The notes under the pieces are model-generated. The model saw only the letters and a list, made by a program, of their open reading frames with translations, did not search any database and was not told the origin of the DNA. Below, in pieces: positions 56,234-62,557 of a DNA stretch of 64,000 nt. Both the position numbers and the translations under genes were made by a program. Numbering within the stretch: position 1 is the first letter of the stretch; each line of letters starts with the position of its first letter. The DNA is from Phaeospirillum tilakii (GTDB taxonomy: Bacteria > Pseudomonadota > Alphaproteobacteria > Rhodospirillales > Magnetospirillaceae), in the NCBI RefSeq assembly GCF_042683125.1, contig NZ_JBHUIY010000001.1, positions 1 through 64,000 of the forward strand. Reading direction: 5' to 3'.

Positions 56234-57086
56234 AGTCTGGTTCGTTCGGGCCGATATTGGGGCACGGGTTCAATTGGGGTTCGTCCGTTTCGCCTCCCCG
56301 GTCTTCCGGGAACGATGAGGAGGTTGCCATGTCCACGGAGTTGGGGTTTCCCCCGGGCTCGCGGTTCTTCGACGTCGAGGGTATCCCGGTCTGGGTCGGC
56401 CCGTCATACATGACCCGAGCGTTCGATGGTCCCGAGCCACGGCCGTTCCCCGCCGATTCGGCGTATCGCAACGGCGCCCCCATTTCCGAGGCCGAGTTCC
56501 GTGCGTTGCGGGCGACCTGGCTCCAGGCCGCCGAATAGATCTGTCGCATGGCGACCAGGAGGGTGTCCACCCGTGCCACGTCTTCGGGGGAAAGGTCTCG
56601 CCCATCGGCGGTGGTCCGCAGCAGAGCCTGTCGTTCCTCGTAATAAGAATGGGCCAGCGTCTTCGCCGCCAGCATTTCCGGGATCGATACCTGAATCTCG
56701 GCGACATGCCCGTCGAGGCCGACGTTTACCTTGGCATCGCGATAGCCATCCTCGGGGGTGATCGCCGGATCGAGCAGGTTCCGTCGTCCCTGTGCCAGCA
56801 CGGCGAACCGCTGTTCGAGCGCCGCTAGGATCTGACGGGCCCGGTCGAGGTCGGGAGCAATGATGGTGGCGCGCAATAGGTCCTGGATCCGCGATGGTTC
56901 GCCGGCATAGTCGGTCAGAATCTTGGCTTCCGCGCGTGCCCGGCCCTTGAGCGGTACCAGTCGGGCTTCTCCGCCGAAACGCGTGGCAATTTCGGCAATG
57001 GCCGAGTCAAAAGCGGGCTTGCGGGTGGCCGCTTCGGCGTACATCGCGTCGAGACGGGCCTGGGCCGTCGGGGGAAGCTGGGGCAT
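56226..57086 (-). CDS. RelA/SpoT-like nucleotidyltransferase (toxin-like)
   Basis: A 286-residue protein with a stand-alone RelA/SpoT-type synthetase fold and no hydrolase or TGS domain. Landmarks: KGRARAEAK (47-55), DLLRATII (69-76, the metal Asp), GYRD (114-117, the base-stacking Tyr), EIQV (130-133, the catalytic Glu), then AHSYYEER. The last 100 residues are low-complexity (Ser/Asn/Gly/Pro), as in polymorphic-toxin relatives. Start ATG 57086 follows GGAGGAG. Possible products are (p)ppGpp, (p)ppApp or modified tRNA ends. It is followed with overlap by the ATPase gene. Confidence 0.75.
   Translation of the reverse strand: MPQLPPTAQARLDAMYAEAATRKPAFDSAIAEIATRFGGEARLVPLKGRARAEAKILTDYAGEPSRIQDLLRATIIAPDLDRARQILAALEQRFAVLAQGRRNLLDPAITPEDGYRDAKVNVGLDGHVAEIQVSIPEMLAAKTLAHSYYEERQALLRTTADGRDLSPEDVARVDTLLVAMRQIYSAAWSQVARNARNSASEMGAPLRYAESAGNGRGSGPSNARVMYDGPTQTGIPSTSKNREPGGNPNSVDMATSSSFPEDRGGETDEPQLNPCPNIGPNEPDYD
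56329..56538 (+). CDS. Possible small gene antisense to the RelA-like tail, 69 aa
   Basis: ATG 56329 lies 5 bp after GAGGAGG, as good a ribosome site as any in the window. The product (MSTELGFPPGSRFFDVEGIP at the start; RNGAPISEAEFRALRATW near the end) looks like a folded small protein with high third-position G/C. It lies entirely antisense to the low-complexity end of the RelA-like gene, so one of the two readings may be a shadow. Unrecognised; an antitoxin role is only a guess. Confidence 0.4.
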   Translation: MSTELGFPPGSRFFDVEGIPVWVGPSYMTRAFDGPEPRPFPADSAYRNGAPISEAEFRALRATWLQAAE

Positions 57087-57119
57087 GCGAGGATCTCCTC
57101 CATCCACCCTCCGAATTTA

Positions 57120-57180
57120 TTCAAAAATGAAGAACTGCACTACAAAATAAATGCAGCCTCCGATAATTATCGGCCGATAG
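57120..57180 (-). promoter_or_regulatory. Promoter region with palindromic operator of the RelA-like operon
   Basis: Overlapping palindromes CCGATAATTATCGG (57160-57173, perfect) and ATCGGCCGAT (57169-57178) give three half-sites. They lie about 75-90 bp upstream of the RelA-like start in an AT-rich patch. On the minus strand TTGTAG and GAATAA are 17 bp apart just after it, a plausible promoter. This layout suits an autoregulated operon. Confidence 0.55.
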
Positions 57181-57190
57181 CTGCTTGGCT

Positions 57191-57239
57191 GGGGACACAA
57201 AAAACCCTGCTCCGTTGTCATCCGGCAGCAGGGTGTCCC
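57191..57239 (-). terminator. Factor-independent terminator after sspB
   Basis: On the minus strand, ACCCTGCT (57234-57227) pairs with AGCAGGGT (57211-57204), followed by six T (57204-57199). Flanking GTGTCCC and GGGACAC can also pair. It ends the sspB transcript before the RelA-like promoter. Confidence 0.8.
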
Positions 57240-57297
57240 GACCATCGATGGGTTCCAAGGGCCTTGCGGCCCTTGGCGGGTGCGGGCAGAGCCCGCC
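57237..57297. repeat. Extragenic palindromic element, core end plus right arm
   Basis: CCCGACCATCGATGGGTTCC followed by AAGGGCCTTGCGGCCCTTGG and GGGTGCGGGCAGAGCCCGCC. It lies between the sspB stop and its terminator. It could be the second half of the element whose left half is at 53051. Confidence 0.8.
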
Positions 57298-57305
57298 TTT
57301 TCGGC

Positions 57306-57803
57306 TTACTTCTTGCGGAAACGGTCGAGGGTGACGACCTTGCCGTCGCCTTCGCTTTCGGCGCCGTCGCGGACGGGTTCGGCCGCCGGGGTAGCGGCGG
57401 CGGAAACGGCGGCGGGGGCTTCGTCATCCCCGTCGTCCTCGAGCCCGGGGATACCCTGGAACTGGAGCCCGAACTTGGCCGAGGGATCGGCGAAACCGGT
57501 CACCGCGCTGAACGGGATCTCCAGCCGTTCCGACTTGCCGGAGAAGGACAGGGTCACCGCGAACCTTTCGTGATCGACCGTGAGGTCCCAGAACTGATGC
57601 TGGAGGACGATGGTCATCTCTTCGGGATGGCGGGCGCGGGCGTAATCGGGCACGGCGACGCCGGGCAGGTGGGTGCGGAAGGTGATGTAGAAGTGGTGAT
57701 CGCCGGGCAGGCCATTCTCAGCGGCGAAGGAGAGGGATTCGCGCACCACGCTACGCAACGCCTCTTCGACCATTTTATCGTAGCGCAAACCGTCCTGACC
57801 CAT
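57306..57803 (-). CDS. sspB: ClpXP adaptor, alpha-type SspB
   Basis: Delivers ssrA-tagged proteins to the ClpXP protease. It starts MGQDGLRYDKMVEEALRSVV at ATG 57803, after GGGGGA. Of 165 residues, the substrate-binding fold covers about 1-120 (HHFYITFRTHLPGVAVPDYA; MTIVLQHQFWDLTVDHERFA; TLSFSGKSERLEIPFSAVTG), followed by an acidic linker and the ClpX-docking tail KVVTLDRFRKK. It lies directly downstream of the tmRNA gene that makes its tag. Confidence 0.9.
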   Translation of the reverse strand: MGQDGLRYDKMVEEALRSVVRESLSFAAENGLPGDHHFYITFRTHLPGVAVPDYARARHPEEMTIVLQHQFWDLTVDHERFAVTLSFSGKSERLEIPFSAVTGFADPSAKFGLQFQGIPGLEDDGDDEAPAAVSAAATPAAEPVRDGAESEGDGKVVTLDRFRKK

Positions 57804-57860
57804 CCGCCACATTCCCCCGTAGACGCCGACAGCGACGCCAGCCGCCGGACCGGCATCGCC

Positions 57861-57901
57861 CAAAAGGAAGTGGGGGGACTTCTGTTGCCCGGTGTCCCCC
57901 C
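57861..57901 (-). terminator. Hairpin ending the tmRNA transcript
   Basis: On the minus strand, GGGGGGAC (57901-57894) pairs with GTCCCCCC (57879-57872), followed by ACTTCCTTTTGG. The T-run is short, so some read-through into sspB is possible. Confidence 0.6.
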
Positions 57902-58147
57902 GGACCGCGCTTACGGGTTAAGCCGCAGCGGCAAGAGCAACGTTGTCGTTGGCACTTGTTAGGATTGACCCGATGACGGTGGTATCATGCCGAACGCAAA
58001 CCAAGCCTTTACTGCGCGCGTCGATCCTGTTTCGCCCCCTTGGAGCCCGGCCGCCGGCCGGACGTTCTGGTGGAGGCGCCGGGTACCGCCCCCGGGTCCG
58101 CAACGTCTATTCCGCATGGCGTTTAGCGTCATAGTCGGTTTCCCGAC
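57902..58147 (-). ncRNA. ssrA: Transfer-messenger RNA, circularly permuted two-piece form
   Basis: Rescues stalled ribosomes. The gene order is the permuted one of alphaproteobacteria: the acceptor piece first (from about 58147, ending CGCCTCCACCA at 58068), a removable spacer (58067-58040), then the coding piece starting GGGGGCGAAACAGGATCGAC at 58039. GGGGGCG pairs with CGCCTCC as the acceptor stem; the T-stem is CCGGG/CCCGG. The tag frame (57953-57918) reads ANDNVALAAAA after resumption, then TAA. A TATAGT -10 box lies at 58159-58154. Ends are estimates. Confidence 0.93.
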
Positions 58148-58280
58148 ACGCCCACTATAATCCAGCTCCTCGCCGCGCGCCAGCCCGGTTGTCAGAAATC
58201 CGGGCAATCGGATGACGCGGGCCGGCGATCGCCCGGCCCGAGACAGGCGGCGGCACGCTGACGCCCCAACACCGCTGCGC

Positions 58281-58541
58281 TCAGTTCCGGCTCATCGGGT
58301 GGAAATTGATGATTCCGGTCATGTCCGTTCCCGACGCCAGCAGGCAGCGCCGCCGTTCGCCCTGGATCGAAACCCAGTCAATCGGAAGAGTCAGGGTTTC
58401 GAACTGGGCCGAGGCATGGTCAAAGGATTTCTCCTGCTGGTCATTGAGCGGAATGCGATAGAGCAGCAGGTACGAGCGGCTGGGATCATCCACTTCCATT
58501 CGGCCGATCACGGTCTGGCCATTAACAACCTCAATTTGCAT
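58281..58541 (-). CDS. Small protein of unknown function, 86 aa
   Basis: I do not recognise this protein. It starts MQIEVVNGQTVIGRMEVDD at ATG 58541, 6 bp after AAGGCGAGG; an alternative ATG at 58568 has a poor ribosome site. The middle, SYLLLYRIPLNDQQEKSFDH, and the end, GTDMTGIINFHPMSRN, are unlike frame shadows. It is probably cytoplasmic and beta-rich. It lies upstream of ssrA on the same strand, with 130 bp between. Confidence 0.6.
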   Translation of the reverse strand: MQIEVVNGQTVIGRMEVDDPSRSYLLLYRIPLNDQQEKSFDHASAQFETLTLPIDWVSIQGERRRCLLASGTDMTGIINFHPMSRN

Positions 58542-58825
58542 GGGAGACCTCGCCTTGTACGTGGTCATTCCCCCCGTCGCGGGGATTGTGGGGTCGATTA
58601 CGTATTTGGTGGTAAGCTTAAAGTAATATAGAACCAAGCGGCCCCGAGAACAATATCCACGCGTCAAATTTCTCTCCCCTCCTCGGGCGCGATCGCGGCG
58701 GGCGGCCGTTCTGGCGGGATGACAGCGGCGTGAATCCGGGCTAAGACCGACGGAGGAAATTTCCCCGGGACGGCCCCGTCTGGCCGTTGCTCCGGCCATC
58801 CGCCAGCCGAAAGGTGCGCCCGACC

Positions 58826-60085
58826 GTGTCCCCGCAGCCCGTGCCCCCGAAACCCGCGATTCCGCCGCTGTTCCGTCCCTTTGCCGGTCTGCGTCCGGCC
58901 GAGGGGCTTGCCGCCCGGATGGCGGCGCCGCCTTATGATGTCCTGTCGTCGGACGAGGCGCGGGCGCTGGCGGCGGACAATCCGCTGTCGTTCCTGCATG
59001 TCTCGAAGGCCGAGATCGATCTGGCCCCCGGCACCGATCCGCACGATGCGGCGGTCTATGCCAAGGCCGGGGCCAATCTGCGGGCGATGATCGCCGCTGG
59101 CCAGCTGGTCCGCGATCCCGGCCCGCGTTATTACGTCTACCAGCTCGAAGGCGACGGCCACGTCCAGACCGGGATCGTCGGCGCGGCGGCGGTGGCCGAT
59201 TACCGCGCCAACCGGATCCGCCGTCACGAGGTGACCCGGCCCGACAAGGAGGACGACCGCGTCCACCAGATCGAGGCCTGCGACGCCCAGACCGGCCCGG
59301 TGCTGCTGGCCCATCCCGCCCATCCCTCGCTGGCGGTGGTCACCGACGCCGCCCGGCGCACCGCGCCCGATGCCGAGGCCACCACCCCCGACGGCGTGGT
59401 CCATCGGCTGTGGGTGGTCAGCCGCCCGAGCGACATCGCCGCGATCACCCGCGCCTTCCAGACGATGCGGGCGGTCTACATCGCCGACGGTCACCACCGT
59501 TCCGCCGCGGCGGCGCGGGTGGCCGCCGCCCGGCCCGGCGCGGCCTCGGCCCAATCCTTCCTCGCCGTCAGCTTCCCGATCGGCGAGATGCGGATTCTCG
59601 ACTACAACCGCGTCGTCGCCGATCTCGGCGGGCGCGACCCGGCGGGGTTCCTCGCCGCGCTGGAGCCCGCCTTCACCGTCGAACCGTCGGACGGCCCGGC
59701 CCGGCCGGAGGCGGCGGGGCGGTTCGGCCTCTATCTCGCCGGGAAATGGTATCGTCTCGGCCTCAAGGAGCCGCCGCCGGCCGATCCGGTCGCCCGGCTC
59801 GACGTCAGCCTGCTGTCCGACCGCCTGCTCGAGCCGTTGCTGGGGATCAGCGACCCGCGCCGCGACCCGCGCATCGATTTCATCGGCGGCCGGCGCGGAC
59901 TGGAGGCCCTGGCGGCCCGGGTCGATTCCGGCGCGGCGGCGGCGTTCGCGCTCTATCCGACCGCGATGGAGGATCTGATCGCTGTGGCCGACGCCGGTCA
60001 GGTGATGCCGCCCAAATCGACCTGGTTCGAGCCGAAACTGGCCGACGGTCTGGTCAGCCTCCTGCTCGACGGCGAGGGCGCGTGA
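58826..60085 (+). CDS. DUF1015 family protein
   Basis: A 419-residue protein of the DUF1015 family. Landmarks: FRPFAGLRPAEGLAARMAAP with PPYDVLSSDEARAL, LHVSKAEIDL, RRHEVTRPDKEDDRVHQIEA, the highly conserved IADGHHRSAAAARV, and CLASTWFEPK-like end KSTWFEPKLADGLVSLLL. The start is GTG 58826 after AAAGGTG. Function is not established. It is translationally coupled to purN by a GTGA overlap. Confidence 0.88.
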   Translation: MSPQPVPPKPAIPPLFRPFAGLRPAEGLAARMAAPPYDVLSSDEARALAADNPLSFLHVSKAEIDLAPGTDPHDAAVYAKAGANLRAMIAAGQLVRDPGPRYYVYQLEGDGHVQTGIVGAAAVADYRANRIRRHEVTRPDKEDDRVHQIEACDAQTGPVLLAHPAHPSLAVVTDAARRTAPDAEATTPDGVVHRLWVVSRPSDIAAITRAFQTMRAVYIADGHHRSAAAARVAAARPGAASAQSFLAVSFPIGEMRILDYNRVVADLGGRDPAGFLAALEPAFTVEPSDGPARPEAAGRFGLYLAGKWYRLGLKEPPPADPVARLDVSLLSDRLLEPLLGISDPRRDPRIDFIGGRRGLEALAARVDSGAAAAFALYPTAMEDLIAVADAGQVMPPKSTWFEPKLADGLVSLLLDGEGA

Positions 60086-60711
60086 CGGCTCCGTTCAGCC
60101 CGGCGCGCCGGGCCCGGGTCGGCGTGCTGGTGTCGGGCCGGGGCAGCAATCTCCAGGCTTTGCTCGATGCCTGCGCCGCCGCCGATTTCCCGGCCGAGGT
60201 GGCGCTGGTGATCTCCAACGTGCCGGGGGTCAAGGCGCTCGACCGCGCCGACGCCGCCGGGGTGCCGCACCGGGTGATCCCCCACCGCGACTATCCGTCG
60301 CGCGAGGCGTTCGATGCCGAACTCGACCGCGCCCTGCGCGCGGCCGGGGTCGATATCGTCTGTCTCGCCGGCTTCATGCGGCTGCTGTCGAGCGGGTTCG
60401 TCACCGCGTGGCAGGGACGGATGCTCAACATCCATCCCTCGCTGCTGCCGTCCTTCCCCGGGCTCGATACCCACCGCCGTGCCCTTGAGGCCGGGGTGCG
60501 GCTGCACGGCTGCACCGTCCATCTCGTCACCCCCGACCTCGATGCCGGCCCGATCCTGATCCAGGCGGCGGTGCCGGTCGAGGATGATGACGACGAGGAT
60601 CGCCTCGCCGCCCGGGTGCTGGAACAGGAACACCACGCCTATCCCCGCGCGCTCCGCCTGCTGGCCGAAGGACGGGTCCGGGTCGAGGGCAAAAGAGCCT
60701 TTCTGTCTTAA
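60082..60711 (+). CDS. purN: Phosphoribosylglycinamide formyltransferase
   Basis: Third step of purine synthesis, transferring formyl from 10-formyl-THF to GAR. Starts at GTG 60082, whose bases overlap the DUF1015 stop. The 209 residues hold VLVSGRGSNLQALLDAC, the folate-site IVCLAGFMRLLSSGFV, and the active-site Asn/His in NIHPSLLPSFPGLDTHRRAL and GCTVHLVTPDLDAGPIL. The Asp of the last segment is catalytic. Confidence 0.95.
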   Translation: MTAPFSPARRARVGVLVSGRGSNLQALLDACAAADFPAEVALVISNVPGVKALDRADAAGVPHRVIPHRDYPSREAFDAELDRALRAAGVDIVCLAGFMRLLSSGFVTAWQGRMLNIHPSLLPSFPGLDTHRRALEAGVRLHGCTVHLVTPDLDAGPILIQAAVPVEDDDDEDRLAARVLEQEHHAYPRALRLLAEGRVRVEGKRAFLS

Positions 60712-60723
60712 TTAAGCCAAAAC

Positions 60724-60920
60724 GCGGGCTCCGCCCGCACCCGCCAGGAGCCAGCGGCTCCTGGACCTGCATCAATGGTCGGGGCCCCGATCAGCCTTCA
60801 GCTTGGGCTCTCCCGTCTCCCGGGCGGCAAGAGCCCAAGCTGAAAGGCGTTTGTCGCACACGACCAACCGATGCTGGTCCAGGAGCCGCTGGCTCCTGGC
60901 GGGTGCGGGCGGAGCCCGCG
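60724..60920. repeat. Extragenic palindromic element, full copy, variant arms
   Basis: Outer stems match the family (GCGGGCTCCGCCCGCACCCG), but the inner palindrome is CCAGGAGCCAGCGGCTCCTG instead of CCAAGGGCC..GGCCCTTGG. The core contains AATGGTCGGGGCCCCGATCA and two facing AGCTTGGGCT/AGCCCAAGCT stems. The right arm ends at 60920, 20 bp before the glycosyltransferase start. Confidence 0.8.
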
Positions 60921-60940
60921 AAAATCCGGGGACTTTTCTG

Positions 60941-61936
60941 ATGAGCGATCCCGCTTCGCTGCTGGTCTATGTCGGGCTCGACGCGGTCGGCGACGGTCTG
61001 ATCAAGCTGCCGTTCGTGCGGGCGCTGCGGGCGGCGTTTCCGGCGGCGCGGATCACTTGGCTGGCGGGCAAGGGGCACAGTGTCTATGCCGGGACGCTGG
61101 CGCCGCTGGTGGCCGGGCTGCTCGACGAGGTGATCGACCAGGGCGGGATCGGCTCGCGCCCGGTCGAGTTGCTGCGGCGGCCGCTGCCGGGGCGGTCGTT
61201 CGACCTGATCATCGACACCCAGCGGCGGCTGCTGACCAGTTTGATCCTGAAGCGGATCCGCCATCGACGGTTCCTGTCCGCCGCCGCCGGCTACCGTCTG
61301 TCCGATCTGCGGCCGGCGCCGGGGCAGGCGCGGCCGGCGGCGATGGCGGCGCAGTTGCTGGGGCTGGTCGAGCTGGCCTCGGGGCGGCCGGTCGGGCCGC
61401 TGGCGCCGCTGCCGGCCGATCCGGCCCGCGCCGCCGAGGCCGAGCTTCTGCTGCCGCCGGGGCGGGGCTATGTCGGCTTCGCGCCGGGGGCGGGGGGGCG
61501 CTACAAATGCTGGCCGCTCGACCGTTATCTGGCGGTGGCGCAGGGGGTGGCGGCGGCCGGGTGGGTGCCGGTGGTGCTGCTCGGGCCGGCCGAGGCGGCG
61601 GAGTGGGAAGGTCCGGTCCGCGCCGCGCTGCCGGGGGCGTTGCTGCCGTTGCAGCAGGCGGCGGATCCGTCGCCGCTGTTGACCATCGCGCTGGGGCGGC
61701 GGTTGCGGGCGGCGGTGGCCAACGACAGCGGCGCCGGCCACATGCTGGCGGCGGCTGACATCCCGCTGCTGTCGCTGTTCGGGCCGACTCCGGCGGCGAA
61801 GTTCGCCCCTTCGACCCCGGGGTTGCGCTTGTTGCGGGCGCAAGAGTTCGGCGGAGACACGATGCAGTCGATCCCGGTCGCGGCGGTGGCGGAAACGCTG
61901 GCGGCGATGCTCGGCCCGGCCCCGGATTGCTTTTGA
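60941..61936 (+). CDS. Family 9 glycosyltransferase (heptosyltransferase-like)
   Basis: A 331-residue GT-B enzyme of the ADP-heptose:LPS heptosyltransferase group. Starts MSDPASLLVYVGLDAVGDGL at ATG 60941. The usual N-terminal motif is here GLDAVGDGLIKLPFVRAL, then FDLIIDTQRRLLTSLILKRI, GFAPGAGGRYKCWPLDRYLA (donor-site Lys), and NDSGAGHMLAAADIPLLSLF with GPTPAAKFAP. A role in lipopolysaccharide core or O-chain assembly is likely; the sugar is not known. Confidence 0.86.
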   Translation: MSDPASLLVYVGLDAVGDGLIKLPFVRALRAAFPAARITWLAGKGHSVYAGTLAPLVAGLLDEVIDQGGIGSRPVELLRRPLPGRSFDLIIDTQRRLLTSLILKRIRHRRFLSAAAGYRLSDLRPAPGQARPAAMAAQLLGLVELASGRPVGPLAPLPADPARAAEAELLLPPGRGYVGFAPGAGGRYKCWPLDRYLAVAQGVAAAGWVPVVLLGPAEAAEWEGPVRAALPGALLPLQQAADPSPLLTIALGRRLRAAVANDSGAGHMLAAADIPLLSLFGPTPAAKFAPSTPGLRLLRAQEFGGDTMQSIPVAAVAETLAAMLGPAPDCF

Positions 61937-61993
61937 CCATCCTCCGGGCTGTGGTTACCATGCCGGCTCCTTATTCTCTCTCAGAGCGCGGAC

Positions 61994-62518
61994 ATGAACA
62001 TCAAGGACCATATTCGCAGCGTCCCCGATTTTCCCAAGCCGGGTATCCTGTTCTATGACATTTCCACCCTGCTGGCCCATGCCGATGCCTGGCAGGTGGC
62101 GATGGGGCGGCTGGCGCGCGACGTGCGGCGGTTCCAGCCCGACGTGCTGGCAGGCATCGAGTCGCGCGGCTTCCTGGTCGCGGCGCCGCTGGCGCTGAAG
62201 CTCGGCTGTGGGTTCGTGATGCTGCGCAAGAAGGGCAAGCTGCCGGGCAAGACCGTCCGCCACGAATACGCCCTGGAATACGGCACCGACACCATCGAGA
62301 TCCAGCACGACGCCATCACCGAGGGCCAGCGGGTGGTGGTGCTCGACGATCTGCTCGCCACCGGCGGCACCATGACCGCCGGCATCGAACTGCTGCGCAA
62401 GATCGGGGCCGAGGTCACCGGCTCGGCCAGCATCATCGAGCTGTCCTTCCTGCCCGGGCGGCAGCGGCTCAAGGAACTGGGCGTTCCCTTCACCTCGCTT
62501 GCCGCCTACGACGAATAG
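61994..62518 (+). CDS. apt: Adenine phosphoribosyltransferase
   Basis: Salvages adenine to AMP using PRPP. Full-length at 174 residues: MNIKDHIRSVPDFPKPGILF, ESRGFLVAAPLALKLGCGFV, KKGKLPGKTVRHEYALEYGT, and the PRPP site VVVLDDLLATGGTMTAGIEL. The start at ATG 61994 is the family N-terminus. Confidence 0.96.
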   Translation: MNIKDHIRSVPDFPKPGILFYDISTLLAHADAWQVAMGRLARDVRRFQPDVLAGIESRGFLVAAPLALKLGCGFVMLRKKGKLPGKTVRHEYALEYGTDTIEIQHDAITEGQRVVVLDDLLATGGTMTAGIELLRKIGAEVTGSASIIELSFLPGRQRLKELGVPFTSLAAYDE

Positions 62519-62557
62519 GCGAAGGGCGCGTCGGCCCCGGCGGCCGGGAGCGTTGGC

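Noticed and set aside
56257..56328. Longer start for the antisense small gene (93 residues)
   Set aside because: The added residues are Ser/Pro-rich and the ATG at 56329 has a far better ribosome site.
57918..58103. A 61-residue minus-strand protein ending ANDNVALAAAA
   Set aside because: The end is the tmRNA tag, and the rest is tmRNA structure and spacer; there is no ribosome site.
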